Assembly: GCF_028372415.1 (NCBI RefSeq)
Contig: NC_092872.1
Coordinates: 13,668,479 to 13,732,478, forward strand
DNA length: 64,000 nt
Reading direction: 5' to 3'
Origin: Notamacropus eugenii
Taxonomy: Eukaryota; Chordata; Mammalia; Diprotodontia; Macropodidae
The translations under genes were made by a program, and so were the position numbers. The notes under the pieces are model-generated. The model saw nothing but the letters and a program-made list of their open reading frames with translations. It was not told where the DNA came from and ran no database searches. Positions 43,301 through 54,217 of this stretch are shown piece after piece (within the stretch, counting starts at the first letter, position 1; every line of letters begins with the position of its first letter).

Positions 43301-45037
43301 TATGATGGGTCAAATATTATGATAATCACGGGAGATATGAGGAAAAGCAAAAATCAGTCCTTTTTCTGAAGGAACTCATTGGCTAATGTGGGAGATCATT
43401 TGTTAAGAACTGTGTTAAATAAGATACATGTGGGAGAAATTGGGGATAGTCTCAGAGGGAAGGCTTCATGAGGAAGGGGAGTGAGACCTTAGAGAAGTCA
43501 AGAGGCTGCTTGATCCCTCCTCTGCTCCAACCTTGCTGGTCTCTGCACTGTCCCCTGGGTGTGCCTTGTGTATTCAGGCCCCTCAAATGTTTGTGTTGCT
43601 CATGAGAAGCCTTCACGAGAAGGTCTTCATCTTCCTCTGCCTTCACTGACTGCTCCAACTCTCAGAGATCTCTCCTCCTACCTGGTTTTATACAGAAATG
43701 GCAAAACAAACCTTGGTACTCAGGCCAGAAACCTGAGGAAAAGCCCCACCTCTGTGATCTCAGGCTGCACCATCACTGCTCAGTACTTCATGTTTCCAAT
43801 CTATAAATTGGTGTCTCCATAACCAAGTTGGAGAGGCCCTGGGAGGTAGTAGATTGAGGACCCCCAGGAAGGAGTTAGGAAGCCTGGATTCCAATCTCGC
43901 TCTGACATAGTGGACATGCTGTGACATTCAACAAGTTGCAGTAAGCAACCCTCCAAGACCACAAACTTCAGAACAATTGCCTGTCTGAATGGGTACAGGG
44001 AGATTCTTCAGTAGAAACTCCCTACATCCAGGAAATCACAGATCTGTACTGCTCCCCTGCCGCACCCTTGCCCCCACCAAATCAAAACAATAAATCACTG
44101 TATATATTACCAGATCATTGTGAGAAAAGACTCTTACATTTTTAAAGTGCCATCAGAATGGCATATATTAGTATGTCTTATAATACCACCCGTATAATAT
44201 TTTATTTTCATTTGATGATTTCCTTTGTGTCAACATTATCTTCCTCACTACCCAGAAGGATGAAAGTTGGAGACTGAAGGCACTGGCCCAAGAGAGAGAC
44301 CCTACTAAGCAGCAAAACCAGGATGGGCTTGGTTAGGGTCTCCTCATTTGGCCATCTATATTACCAATGTGATACTCACAGCAGTTGCCATGAATACACA
44401 GGTGTATTTCCAGGGTTGAATTACAGAATATAACAAACTTTCTTCCTCAAAGGTGAAACCAAGATATTGATTCAGGTACCGGAAAACCAATTTTACCATG
44501 GTAAGAAGGAAGTTTATACACATCACCAACCCAGGGAGCACTGACATCCCCAAGCCTTCCCTCCCTTAGGCCTCCCCAGAAAAAACACTCCCCTAGGCAA
44601 AATTCCTCCCTCTCTCACTCATGCTAGCTGCTCTGCCTCAGCTCTGCCTTGCTGTCTCCAAGCTCTGCCTCACGGTTACTTCCTGCTCTACTCATTTGGC
44701 AAGCTCCTCCCATCATGGCCTACATGTGACTCAGGCTCCACGTGACTCAGGGTCCATCAGAGAAGTCAAATGGATCTGAGCTCAAAACTGATCACATAGG
44801 TCTATTAATGGATAGGAAAGATCTTCCTATTCTATTAACATTACATTCAGGCCCAAGACATTTAGTGTCCTTTATACAGGCCAATGGGAATTTAGGGGTA
44901 AATGGTAGCAACAAAACTTCACACCAGTATAACTGGGATAACACAAAGTAAACATACAAAACAGTGCCTTAGGGTGGGGGCTTAAGCATAAGCAGTCCAT
45001 CTTTCTCCCTCAAATGAATGAGACCAAAAATCCCTTG
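43300..45037. other. Intergenic, no recognised gene
   Basis: Short open frames lack recognisable motifs. Old MIR-like fragments lie near 43,845-43,960. The segment 44,560-45,000 is CT-rich and could be an old LTR, but no ends were found. Confidence 0.4.
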
Positions 45038-45042
45038 GAGTA

Positions 45043-45617
45043 TGTAATGTTAATTAGAGAGCTAAAGATCTTCTCCACCCTGATGGGCCTCTCCATTAAG
45101 GGAAGCTTGATGATGGGAAGCCCATATCTATTGTTAATTTCTGATGAGGCACTGATTCTCAAGGGTTGTGATGCCACCTGGTTCTGAAAAGTGTATAAAT
45201 ACTCTTAGGTGAGGTTTTAGTTTGGGGCTCACTCATTGGAAGTGTTTGTTTGGCCAGACTAGAACCTGGACAGCTGCGGAGTCCCCTTGCTTTGAAAACC
45301 CAAATGTTGGTGCTTCTCCCTCTGGTAACTAACTATGTATGTATGGTCAGACAGTTGGATCTTTCTGTTGATCTGTGATGTATGTATTGCTTATAGTCAC
45401 ACAGTTGGAAACCCTGTCTGTTGGATAATCTTTATTTCTCTGCTTGTCTTTTCTCTGAAGTTTAGGGTGCTGAATTTTTACCCTGAATTAAGTGAATGAC
45501 ACATATGCTTGATTAAAATGATTGTTGACTCCTCAAAAGTTGTTTTCCTTTTAGAAAAGCAGATTAAGAACCTGTGTAGCTGGCCCTCCTGTGTATGTCA
45601 GGGTCCTTGCTGTTACA
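45043..45617 (+). mobile_element. Solo LTR, ERV-L-like
   Basis: It begins TGTAATG and ends GTTACA, 575 bp. TATAAATA lies at 45194-45201. It is flanked by GAGTA (45038-45042) and GGGTA (45618-45622), a 5-bp target duplication with one change, the size typical of ERV-L. A minus-strand partial copy lies at 60,270-60,627. Confidence 0.65.
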
Positions 45618-46069
45618 GGGTAAGGTATCATCCTTCTCTAATTACTTCCTGCTGAGCTTGGATGGAGAACTGTCCCTGCCATGACAGGTCCCATTCAAGG
45701 GTTCATTTCTTTAGCCAGTATCCAGAGCTTGGTCGATGCCAGGTCCAGGCATGATGTATCACAGTCTTAGACAGAGAATGATATCAGTTAAGCTGTCAGT
45801 CATCTACAAGTGCAGGGCACTAAGCCTGAAGCAGTCAAATCTAGCAAATAAGTTGTGCAGACAAAAGCCAAAAGGAATAAGGAGACAATAATGAGATGCA
45901 GGATAGTTCTGGAGTTCATGAACCCACTATCATACCCTTATTCACAGTGAAATATATGAGTTAAGGGCACAATTTGGTAATCATTGAGTCCTGAATAAAC
46001 AGCAGTTACAGTATTATCTTTTCCATGTGCTATAATCTCTGTAACCTTTGGAATATCATCTGGCTTCTG

Positions 46070-46450
46070 TTTTACTCATCCTTTAGCTCCCAATTTTATT
46101 CTATCAGTGGAACCAAATCCTTCAGTTCCTCTGACAGTGACTGTGGAAGGAGGGTCAGTTTTCGCAGGGGGTATTATTTCACAAGGAGTAATGATCACTT
46201 GAACTATTCTATCATTTTTACAAAACTATATAGGTTCTTCACCCAAATTTTGGAACATCACAATTATTTCTCCTTGATAGTGAGAATCTGTTACTCCAAC
46301 CAACATGTGTTCCTTGAGCTGCTAATTCTGATCAGGTAATATTTGTCTAAAATTATTTTTAGAGATTCTCATGCATATTCCAGTAGAGATTTTTCTTATT
46401 TCTTTTCTATTCAACAAAAAGTCCTCTAAACAATGTAAATCATATCCCGC
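46070..46450 (-). pseudogene. Retroviral dUTPase remnant (ERV-L-like)
   Basis: dUTPase removes dUTP so that uracil is not built into viral DNA. On the minus strand motif 3 is seen as GVTDSHYQGEI, motif 4 as NDRIVQVIITP and motif 5 as RGTEGFGST. A TAG lies between motifs 3 and 4. ERV-L elements carry dUTPase after integrase, which fits the integrase remnant upstream at 48.8-49.7 kb on the same strand. Confidence 0.78.
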
Positions 46451-46459
46451 TTAGGCAGG

Positions 46460-48530
46460 TGTTCATGGATATGGTGCTGGGACATCTTGCCTTGTAGTCC
46501 AGTACTCAATATTTGGGATCTTTTGGCTTTGCTGTTTTCTTTTCTTTTTTTCCTTTTCAGTAGGTTAAAAATTTTTATTTTAAAGTGAAATTATAATTTT
46601 TTTTTGGAGGGAGTAATCAATTGACGTGTCTAGTTATTCTAGAGCTAGACGTCTGGGATTATAACAGACTCACAAACTTTTACTTAGGACATACAATTTT
46701 GAGACTTCACCTTATTGCCAACAATGTCCTTATATAAAGGACCTGTGATTTCAGTGTTTTGAGAAGTTCCTCCAGTCTGCAACCCGGTGTAGCTGACAGC
46801 CTTAAAGAGTTTCCTACGCTCAAAGAGGTCAGGTGATTAGCCTACTGTCACACAAATATTCAGAAACAGGATTTGAACCCAGGTCTTCCTCATTCTCAGT
46901 CCTTTACTCACCAAATTATTCACATTCACAGGCAAGAGGAATAAAATGAAAGTAGGTAATGAGCTCCATTAACAGTTCCGTGTCCAAACCGCAGCAACTT
47001 TTCTCTTAGCAGCTAGCAATGATTTTTTTCTGTATTTCACTCACATATCAGTTTTTGATACTTATCTAGCTCACTTAATCTAGCCAAAAAAGGAAAATTA
47101 GCTTCACTTCTTAGAATTTCCCCTTAAATCTAAGATCAGCTCCTTCCTTTTTTTCTATGAAGCAAAACCAAAGGAGAGATGTAAAATATATGTAGTCATT
47201 TAAAAAGTAAAAAATCAATTCCGTTATGAGTAAAATCACCTCCTCACAATGCCTGCCTAACAAAGCTATCAAAAGGTGTAAAGAGCTACTTGGAGAAAGG
47301 GGAGGAGAGCGTGACTTTCCTCTCAAGAAAGAGGGATTCTTGTTGAGGCATAGGTTGAATGCGATGACCTCTGAAAAGTCATTTTCATCTCTCACATTCT
47401 GTGATTTTGGTCAAAAGAAAGTAGTTTTCCACATTTTTCCCCCTTCGTTTTGAAATAACACTGTCTAATGTATCTCTCACCACTGGTTCTCACAAGCAAT
47501 TTAGCTTAAATCACTGTATACAATACTGGTTTGCAAGGAGATAGATGGAGAGACAGGCAGACAGGAAGGAAAATGGATTTCAACAGAGTTTCAGAGAAAT
47601 AAAATTAAAAATAATGATAGTAATATCGCACCATACCTACACAATACGTATACGTATGTGTATGTGTGTATATATGGATATGGATATGGATGTGTAGCCC
47701 TTTATAATCTTTTAAGATTTTGACATCAAAACAGTCAAGCTTACTAAGCATTCTCTATGCATCTACACTGACATGTAGATATGTAGATATAAGTAACATG
47801 AAAATTTAATTATAAAAGAAATAAATGGGCAATTACTCATAAAAATTATTTATGAAAGGAGCTTTATGCCTCCTTCAAATAATACATGTACAATTGTGCA
47901 GTTTACAAACATTTAATGAACATACTTTTCAGAAACACATTACATAAAACAAAACAATGTGTATCATGTATGGTGGTTTATGCATGCATGCACCTGAGTT
48001 TTGAGTAAGGGGTGGGCAGAGACAGTCTAAACCTATGATTTTATCCATGAAGAAAATTCCTGGTCTACCAAATTTCCTTAACTGATGTCGATATACAACT
48101 CCTGTGTAACTTACGGTCTTAGAGAGTTACTTGTGACACTGAAAAATTAAATCACTTCCCCAGAGTCAAAAAGCTACCAAGTGTCAGAGACATAGCTAGA
48201 AGTCAAGGCTATCTCAATTCAGGGACACTTCTATATTCAATATGGTAGGCTGCTCCTTTGCAATGAGTCCATGACTTGGGTCTGACACATACTGATTACA
48301 GGCAAGTTTATGTATTGTCTTCCCCCATGAGAATGTAAACTTGAGGGATGGAACTGCCAGCTTCTTCTTCATCTTCTTGAAAAAATCCCCCTGGCTTCTA
48401 TCTGTAATGCCAGCTCTTACCACAGTACCCCACACATAGTAAATGCTTAACAAATGTTATTGACTTCACCTCTTGGTGCCCTTGGCAACTCTTCTTTTTA
48501 AATATGCTTGTTCTATTTCTAGGACTTGTT
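46460..48530. other. Intergenic between ERV-L remnants
   Basis: The stretch holds a MIR-like fragment (46,810-46,915), a TA/TGGA-rich simple repeat (47,640-47,700) and an L2/MIR-like tail on the minus strand (48,395-48,470). No gene is recognised. It separates two parts of one decayed pol. Confidence 0.45.
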
Positions 48531-48554
48531 ACACAAGATGGAATTCTGCAGATA

Positions 48555-48830
48555 CACTGACAGTATTCTGCGCAGAGACTGTCAGGCAATCGCCTGCTGG
48601 GAAGTCCATGCGTCCCTTGGACCAGAGCGCTCCTGCTCCTGCCACCGCTGCCCCCTGCACCAGAGGCTGCCCCAAATCGCGATCAAAGCCGCTCTCCGCG
48701 CACTCGCTGCCCTGTTCACGGAAGTGTCAGCTCAAGGACTTTGGCTGCCTTCCGATGAAGGACCCCCAGGAGCCACTCCGCAGACACCCCGCGGCTGCCT
48801 CCTCTCCCACCCCCACCTCCCCGTTTTCTA
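48555..48830. other. Isolated CpG-rich, GC-rich segment
   Basis: About 275 bases are strongly GC-rich with repeated CG dinucleotides (CCAAATCGCGATCAAAGCCG), while both sides are AT-rich. Open frames exist on both strands, but none shows a known domain. It could be a retroposed exon, an islet from an old promoter, or part of an element. Confidence 0.6.
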
Positions 48831-48839
48831 ATTGGTAGA

Positions 48840-49720
48840 TCTGGAGTCATCATTCTGGCTAGAGATGTGCTTTCTCCCAGTGGTCCAGTATTCAAATTAA
48901 GTAAAGCAGTGAACAAATTATCTTTCCGATGTTGATAAGAATTATTAGAACTTAACTTCCTTAACTGTCCTTTCAGTAATCCATTCCTTCTTCCAATTAA
49001 GCCAGATGTTTGTGCATAATATGGAATATGATATATTCATTCTCTTTTGCTTAATATACAATATCTCTTCATTTCATTACCTTTCAGATGTGACCCACTG
49101 TCACTTTGAATCTGCGTTCCACAGTAAAGACTTACAATATCTAGAGTTTTACAGATGATTTTCTGGGTCACATTCTCACAAGGACAAGCCACCGCTACAT
49201 CTCAACTGGTCTCAACACAAGTACATATAAATTTGTGTCCTTTATCTTGGGGTAGGAGTCCAATATAATCTATTTGCCAGATTTGGACTGGGACTTTTCT
49301 CCTTGCTATTTTTCCATTTACTAGCCAAGGTATAGTTCTTTCCTTCTCCAGTTGTCGTATGTGACATTCCTCTGCCACCTCTTTCAACAATGAATGAGAG
49401 ATAGTAATACCTCAGTCTCATGCCCACTGGTAGGTGGCCACCCCTAAATGGCCAACTGCTGCTGGACTCATTTTGCTAGTACTGGATCATCAGGTGGTTT
49501 CAGAGTAGGGACAAGATGTTGAGTAGCAATCTTTGCTAGTCAATCAACATATGCATTGTACTCATGTTCTGGTATAATGAGGGCCACGTGAGGACCTACA
49601 TGGAAAACTGACTAACTAGTAACCTGTGGCCTGAGCATATGGGAAGGATCAGAGTGAAATACAGAGGTCAGTTTCAACAACTCTAACTCTGCTGCAAAGT
49701 TCCTTGAGTAACTGGAAAGG
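48840..49720 (-). pseudogene. ERV-L-like integrase and RNase H end
   Basis: On the minus strand 49202-49390 reads CHIRQLEKERTIPW then WQIDYIGLLPQDKGHKF, which carries the first catalytic Asp. Further along, DSGSH carries the second. YYAQTSGLIGRRNGLLK corresponds to the block with the third, but Gly replaces the catalytic Glu. Several stops and shifts break it. Sequence before it (to about 49,720) fits the RNase H-integrase linker. It stops some 250 bases before the cathelicidin promoter. Confidence 0.75.
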
Positions 49721-50066
49721 CAACCCAATATTGCAGCTGACTGACCTATCCACCCATCTGCCAGCCCTGCAGGTCTTTGTAAGACAGAGAGAGATGGGGA
49801 ACATATTTATTTCTTCACTTCCCACTACCTCTCAAATTTACTGTCTTCCTCCTCTACTTTTTCTCCATACTTCCCCTCTTTGCCCAATCCTTCCTTTTGA
49901 TTAAGTCAAGGGCTGTATGATGAAATTGAAGAAGGAGACTGCTAGCCCTGGGGATAAGAGGTGACCAATGACAGAAGAATGGAGGAAATCACAGACCTCA
50001 GGGAACTGTTAGAGGCCAATGGCTGGAGGTATCTATTGTCCTTGTGTAAGGCTGGGGAGGAGCCAG

Positions 50067-50076
50067 TAAATAAAAG
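50067..50076 (+). promoter_or_regulatory. TATA-like box of the cathelicidin gene
   Basis: TAAATAAAAG lies about 40 bases before the ATG, so transcription would start roughly 10-15 bases before the start codon. This implies a very short 5' UTR. The spacing supports the ATG at 50115. No experimental start is known from this sequence. Confidence 0.5.
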
Positions 50077-50114
50077 ACAGTTTCTTTCTGCCCAGAGCAT
50101 TGAGCACCAAGAGG

Positions 50115-50300
50115 ATGAGGGGCTTAACCATGCAGGTACTCCTATTGGTGCTGGGGCTGCTCAGCCTGATGACTCCACTTGGCTATGCCCAGGACCAGCC
50201 ATACCAGGATGTGCTGAATAGATTCATTCAGGAATACAACACAAAGTCAGAATCAGAAAGCCTCTTTCGTCTCTCAGTTCTGAATCTGCCATCACAGGAG
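50115..50300 (+). CDS. WAM1: Cathelicidin exon 1 (signal peptide and start of cathelin domain)
   Basis: The exon has 62 codons from ATG to CAG GAG, followed by donor GTGAGT. It begins MRGLTMQVLLLVLGLL, a typical hydrophobic signal core. It continues with DQPYQDVLNRFIQEYN, the first cathelin helix, with the family's alternating polar and hydrophobic pattern. No homologous exon was found upstream of the pseudogene copy. Confidence 0.92.
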
Positions 50301-53181
50301 GTGAGTAGCATTGGGATGGTGGGGGAGGGCTCCATCTGCCAAGATTCTCTAACACGACCCCTTCACTCCAGAAAAACTTGATCTCCATTTGGGGAAAAAT
50401 TGAGAAACAGTGGAAAAAGTCAGGCAGCTAAGTGGCAGAGTGGATAGAGCACTGGCCCCCAAATTCAGGGAGTCCTGAGTTCAAATGCACTCTCACACAC
50501 TCACTAACTGTGTGACTGGGCAAGTCCTTTTACCTCAGCTTGCCTCAGTTTCCTCCACTGTGAAGTGGAGATAGTAAAAGCCTCTACCTCCTAGACTTGT
50601 TGTCATGGTCTAATGAGATAATAATAGTAAAGCACTTAGTGCATTGCCTGGCATGTAGTAGCGAGGCACATAAATGTAAGTGTGTGTGTATGTATGTGTG
50701 TGTGTATGTACACGTATGAATATGCACACATGCATTTGTATAGATGTTTGCTGTTATTATTGGCATTATTGGCCTCAGAAGATCTGAAAAGGCATTTCTG
50801 GATCCAGTGCTTTCCCGTTCTTCATGATTTCCTATTTACCTGCACACGGCTTGCTTTGTGTGTATTCCCTTGCATGCTGTCTCTGTCTCATTGCATTGTA
50901 AGCGCCTTGAGGGCAGGGACTGTCTTTTGCCTCTTTCTGGAACTCTAGCACTTAGCAGAGTGCCTGGCACACAGTAGGTGCTTAATAAATGTTTAGTGAT
51001 TGATTGAATGCCTTGTTGTGTCCCAGGAACAATGCTAAGTGCTCAGAATACACACAAATTCCAGGTCTTCAGACTCCACATACAGGACTCTTATCCCTAC
51101 TGGAACAGTCATATGGCCCAGTGCAGGTTTAAATTTGTATTGGTTTTTTACCTTTTTGAAGGTTTTAGTCTCCCTCCCAGCCTGAGGTGCTCCCTGAGGA
51201 CCAGGAATGTGGAAGCTGAGCACAGGGGATGCCCCCAGGTCACTCAGTGGACTCTGTTTGGAGGAATGACTGTTCTGGATGCCCCTGTTCTGATCCTGCT
51301 GCCAGTGTGACCTTGGGCAAGTCACCTAACTTTCCTAGTTCTTAGTTGCCTCATCTAGACATCCATGGGGTCAGACTAGATGGTGTCTAAGGCCCTTCCA
51401 GCACTAACTAGCTTACTGATGGCTCCAGAGGGGCTCATAGGGGCCTAGCTCTAAAAGGGTGTCCTGCCTTCCTCCCCAGAGCAACGATCCTACTGCTCCA
51501 CAACTTCTGAAATTCACCATCAGAGAGACTGTGTGCTCTAAAAGTGAACATCGCAATCCAGAAGAATGTGATTTCAAGAAAAATGGGGTGAGAGTGTCCT
51601 GGGCTGGGGAGGTATTCTGACTGAAGGAGGCTCTTTCTGGGGATATGCACTCCTTGGGGCAGGAGGGGTTCTGAGCTCTGCTTTTCTGCTGCCCTGAGGA
51701 AAGTGATTTGTCCCACATGAGAAGCAGAAAAACTCTCCCAGGGGACTGGCTGGGGACAAAGCTTGAGCTTGTTGTCAGTCCTGGCCTGTGAGGGACAGAC
51801 ATTACAGACTGGCAGTCCTGAACTCTCTCTGCCACCCTTCACAGCTGGTGGAAGAGTGCATTGGAACAGTTGACCTGGATTCCTCCAGTCCCTCTGTTGA
51901 TATTTCCTGTGATGGGGTAAGTGATGAATCCTCCTTGGGGGTCTGAGAGAAGAGCCCCAACCTCCATTCTCCACTAAGGGTCCATGATGCCTTCTCCCTT
52001 GCAAGCTGCTGGGATTGATCTGTAGCTAGAGGGGACCAGGATCAACTGTGACCCTTCTTCCCTCTTTCCAACCTTGGTCTCTGCCTAGTCTCCCTTTTCT
52101 TCCTCCAGGTTCCAGGAGGCAATGTAGATACAGAGACAGACCATTTCTCTCCCCTGTCTCCTATCCAGTTCACCCAATCCCAGCTCTGTAGCTAGAGAGA
52201 TCTCTGATTTCAGAGTCCAAGGGAAAGAGGGGGAAGTAAAGAAGGCCAATTGTACAGGAAGTGTCTAGATAATGTGTTTCCAGAGAATCAGTCTGAGGAA
52301 TTTCAATTGGAGGGAGCCCTAGAAATTATCTAGTCAAACACCCCCACCTTCAATTTAAAACAAAACTGAAGTTCAGAAATATGTTGTGCACTTCCCCCAA
52401 GTCATAGTGCTAGCTAACATCTGAACTGAAGCAGTTCTTCTGACTCCAGCTACCTTGGTAACCCCAAGAGCTCAACTCTGGCCCCAGTGATGAAATGGGT
52501 TAACAGAACTAGGGTGGAGTGGACTAAGGGTGCAGGCAGAGACCCTGCCAGCCACTCTGAAGTGGGGTCTGTGAGGTCAGGGGTGGTCATGTCAGGAGCA
52601 GAGTCAATGTGAACTGCTCCCAGGGTGTCCCTGGAGGAAAGAATCATTGAAGGGGTGGTATAAGGATTTCTTGTTCTCCTTTGCATCTTCTGGGCACAGA
52701 AACAGGAGGAGGGTGTCCTGCAAAGACTTTCAATATATTTTCAAAATGAACATGAAGAAGCCCCTGAGGATTTAGCTTTCTGTGCCGGGGGATCACTGCT
52801 GTTAGAGTAGAAGGCTGCAGATTTGGGGTCGACTTCTGACTCTGTACCCTGCCAGCTGTGTCAGGATGTGTCTCTTCTTTCCTCCTTTCCCATGGGGAGG
52901 TTGCACCAGATGACTGTGGAGGGTCCTTCAAACTCTGAGTCTCATGAAGCTCTAAGTTAGTCTATGCCCCTGGGGTGGGAGGGCTGGATTTTCTTCCCTC
53001 TTCAGCTGGACCCCCAGAGGCCCTGGACTAAGGAGCTCTGTTTGTCTTCCCTCTACAGCCTGAAAAGGTCAAGAGAGGATTTGGGAAGAAGTTGAGGAAG
53101 AGACTGAAGAAATTTCGGAACAGCATTAAGAAAAGATTAAAGAACTTTAACGTTGTAATTCCTATCCCACTGCCAGGGTAG
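50115..53181 (+). CDS. WAM1: Cathelicidin antimicrobial peptide precursor, intact four-exon gene (WAM1-like)
   Basis: This is a host-defence peptide precursor, secreted or granule-stored, with an inactive cathelin domain and a C-terminal membrane-active peptide released by proteolysis. Coding exons are 50115-50300, 51480-51587, 51845-51916 and 53059-53181. All introns are GT..AG and phase 0, giving 162 residues. Residues 1 to about 25 form a Leu-rich signal peptide ending near GYAQ. The cathelin domain has the four conserved cysteines (TVC, EEC, EEC, ISC). Exon 4 encodes PEKV then a 36-residue peptide with 14 Lys/Arg and no Asp/Glu, an amphipathic helix and an IPIPLPG tail. Neutrophil elastase normally cuts after Val in this family, which fits EKV|KR. 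From memory the peptide equals tammar wallaby WAM1; that identity was not searched. The first in-frame ATG (50115) was chosen because it opens the signal peptide; a second Met lies five codons on. A broken paralogue lies at 17.8-29.2 kb. Confidence 0.93.
50424..50665 (+). mobile_element. tRNA-derived SINE in cathelicidin intron 1
   Basis: GGCAGCTAAGTGGCAGAGTG and GTGTGACTGGGCAAGTCC identify the SINE/MIR body. It is followed by a short TG-rich repeat at 50,680-50,710. No equivalent precedes the pseudogene copy. Confidence 0.7.
50885..51000 (+). mobile_element. L2/MIR-type tail in intron 1
   Basis: GCGCCTTGAGGGCAGGGACT and CACAGTAGGTGCTTAATAAA are the standard tail. The orthologous position at 17,205-17,310 has the same repeat, so it predates the duplication. 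Confidence 0.7.
51480..51587 (+). CDS. WAM1: Cathelicidin exon 2 (cathelin core)
   Basis: The acceptor CCCCAG precedes AGC, and the donor is GTGAGA after GGG. The 36 codons include FTIRETVC and EECDF, the strongest family signatures, with cysteines 1 and 2 of the cathelin disulfides. The paralogous exon at 17794-17901 has exactly the same length. Confidence 0.93.
51845..51916 (+). CDS. WAM1: Cathelicidin exon 3 (end of cathelin domain)
   Basis: The exon has 24 codons between acceptor ACAG and donor GTAAGT. It encodes LVEECIGTVDLD and ends DISCDG, supplying cysteines 3 and 4. The paralogue at 18155-18226 is the same length, but its donor begins AT. Confidence 0.93.
53059..53181 (+). CDS. WAM1: Cathelicidin exon 4 (mature antimicrobial peptide)
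   Basis: The exon follows acceptor CTACAG and ends in TAG at 53179-53181. It has forty codons: a four-residue linker PEKV, a long Lys/Arg-rich amphipathic stretch, and the hydrophobic, proline-spaced tail VVIPIPLPG. A final Gly is a possible amidation site, which is inference. Exon 4 is the fast-evolving part of cathelicidins; the paralogue at 29125 has diverged far more here than in exons 2 and 3. Confidence 0.92.
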   Translation, partial: PEKVKRGFGKKLRKRLKKFRNSIKKRLKNFNVVIPIPLPG

Positions 53182-53251
53182 CCTCCTGTATGCGACTGAG
53201 CCTCAGTTCTCTATCTTAAGGCCTTGCACTATACCTTGGTCTGCTCAGATT

Positions 53252-53257
53252 AATAAA
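53252..53257 (+). terminator. Polyadenylation signal of the cathelicidin gene
   Basis: AATAAA lies about 70 bases after the stop codon in a conserved context (CAGATTAATAAAC). The same signal is preserved after the pseudogene's exon 4 at 29305-29310. Confidence 0.75.
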
Positions 53258-54217
53258 CCCCAATTTTACTCTCTCTCCATGTTTTCTCAGACTTCCTCCT
53301 CCATTCAGTTCATTTCTCACTGAACATTTAAATACTTATCATGTACTCTTGGACTGCACATAAAAAGGTGAAAAAAACCTACCCATCATGTCTGCCCTGA
53401 AGGAGCTTATAATGTAGGAAGGGTAGGAGCAGGAGCAGGACTGCAAGCATACAGTGTGATGTGTGGCAGTGGATTGGGACCAGGACTCACCTAGACAGTG
53501 TGGTCTAGACAATTTGACAGAGATGGCTTTATGGTTAGGCCTGGGGGAGAGGAGAGGGTGATTGGGACGGGGAGTAGGTGGGGATGGGTGGGAACACTAG
53601 ACCTGCGAAGGCTTCATGAAAGAAGGGAGGTCTGAGCTGGGCCTTGGAGGAAGGATAGGCTTTGAGTGGGCAGAGATGAGGAGGGATCCATTCCAGTCAC
53701 AGGTCGAGCAAACAAATCTAGTTTGCCAGCAAAATTATTAGAGCATCAAGAAATGTAGTTTCTAAAGTGGTGTAGGTAGTTTGGGGAAAAGAGGGTCTTA
53801 TTAGCAGGTGTTCTCCATGCATTTGTAATTTATCCTATAGAAAACAGGGAGTCCCTGAAGGTTTTTGTTTCTTTCTTTAGCTATTTGTGTTAATCAGGGA
53901 AGTGACAAAATCATATGTTTTCATTAGGAAGGTGGGTGGACAATGGAGTGGAGCAGGTTAGAATTAGGCACAGGGGGATCAGTCAGCAGGGTATTGCAGC
54001 AGGTGAAAAATGAGGAGGGCTTGCTCTGGGCTGGTGGTTAGGGCAATGGAAAAGAGGGTTTGGATGGGAAAGGTGAAGTGGACAGGACAGGAGAGAGAAT
54101 TGAGCAGATTTGGTAATTGACTGGATGAGGCTCATGGTGGAGAGAAAGCAGAGTGAAAGTTGACTCCATTATCTTGGGAATGTGTTGCCAGTGGTTCTTG
54201 TGAGCAAACTAATCATA

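Noticed and set aside
48473-48838. 121- and 101-codon frames as a new gene
   Set aside because: Length is expected in GC-rich DNA with few stops. Frames are open on both strands and no motif or splice context was found.
45043-49720. The 45-kb LTR as the 3' LTR of the minus-strand ERV-L pol
   Set aside because: Its TATA box and ends read on the plus strand, opposite to pol, and it has its own near-matching 5-bp target duplication.
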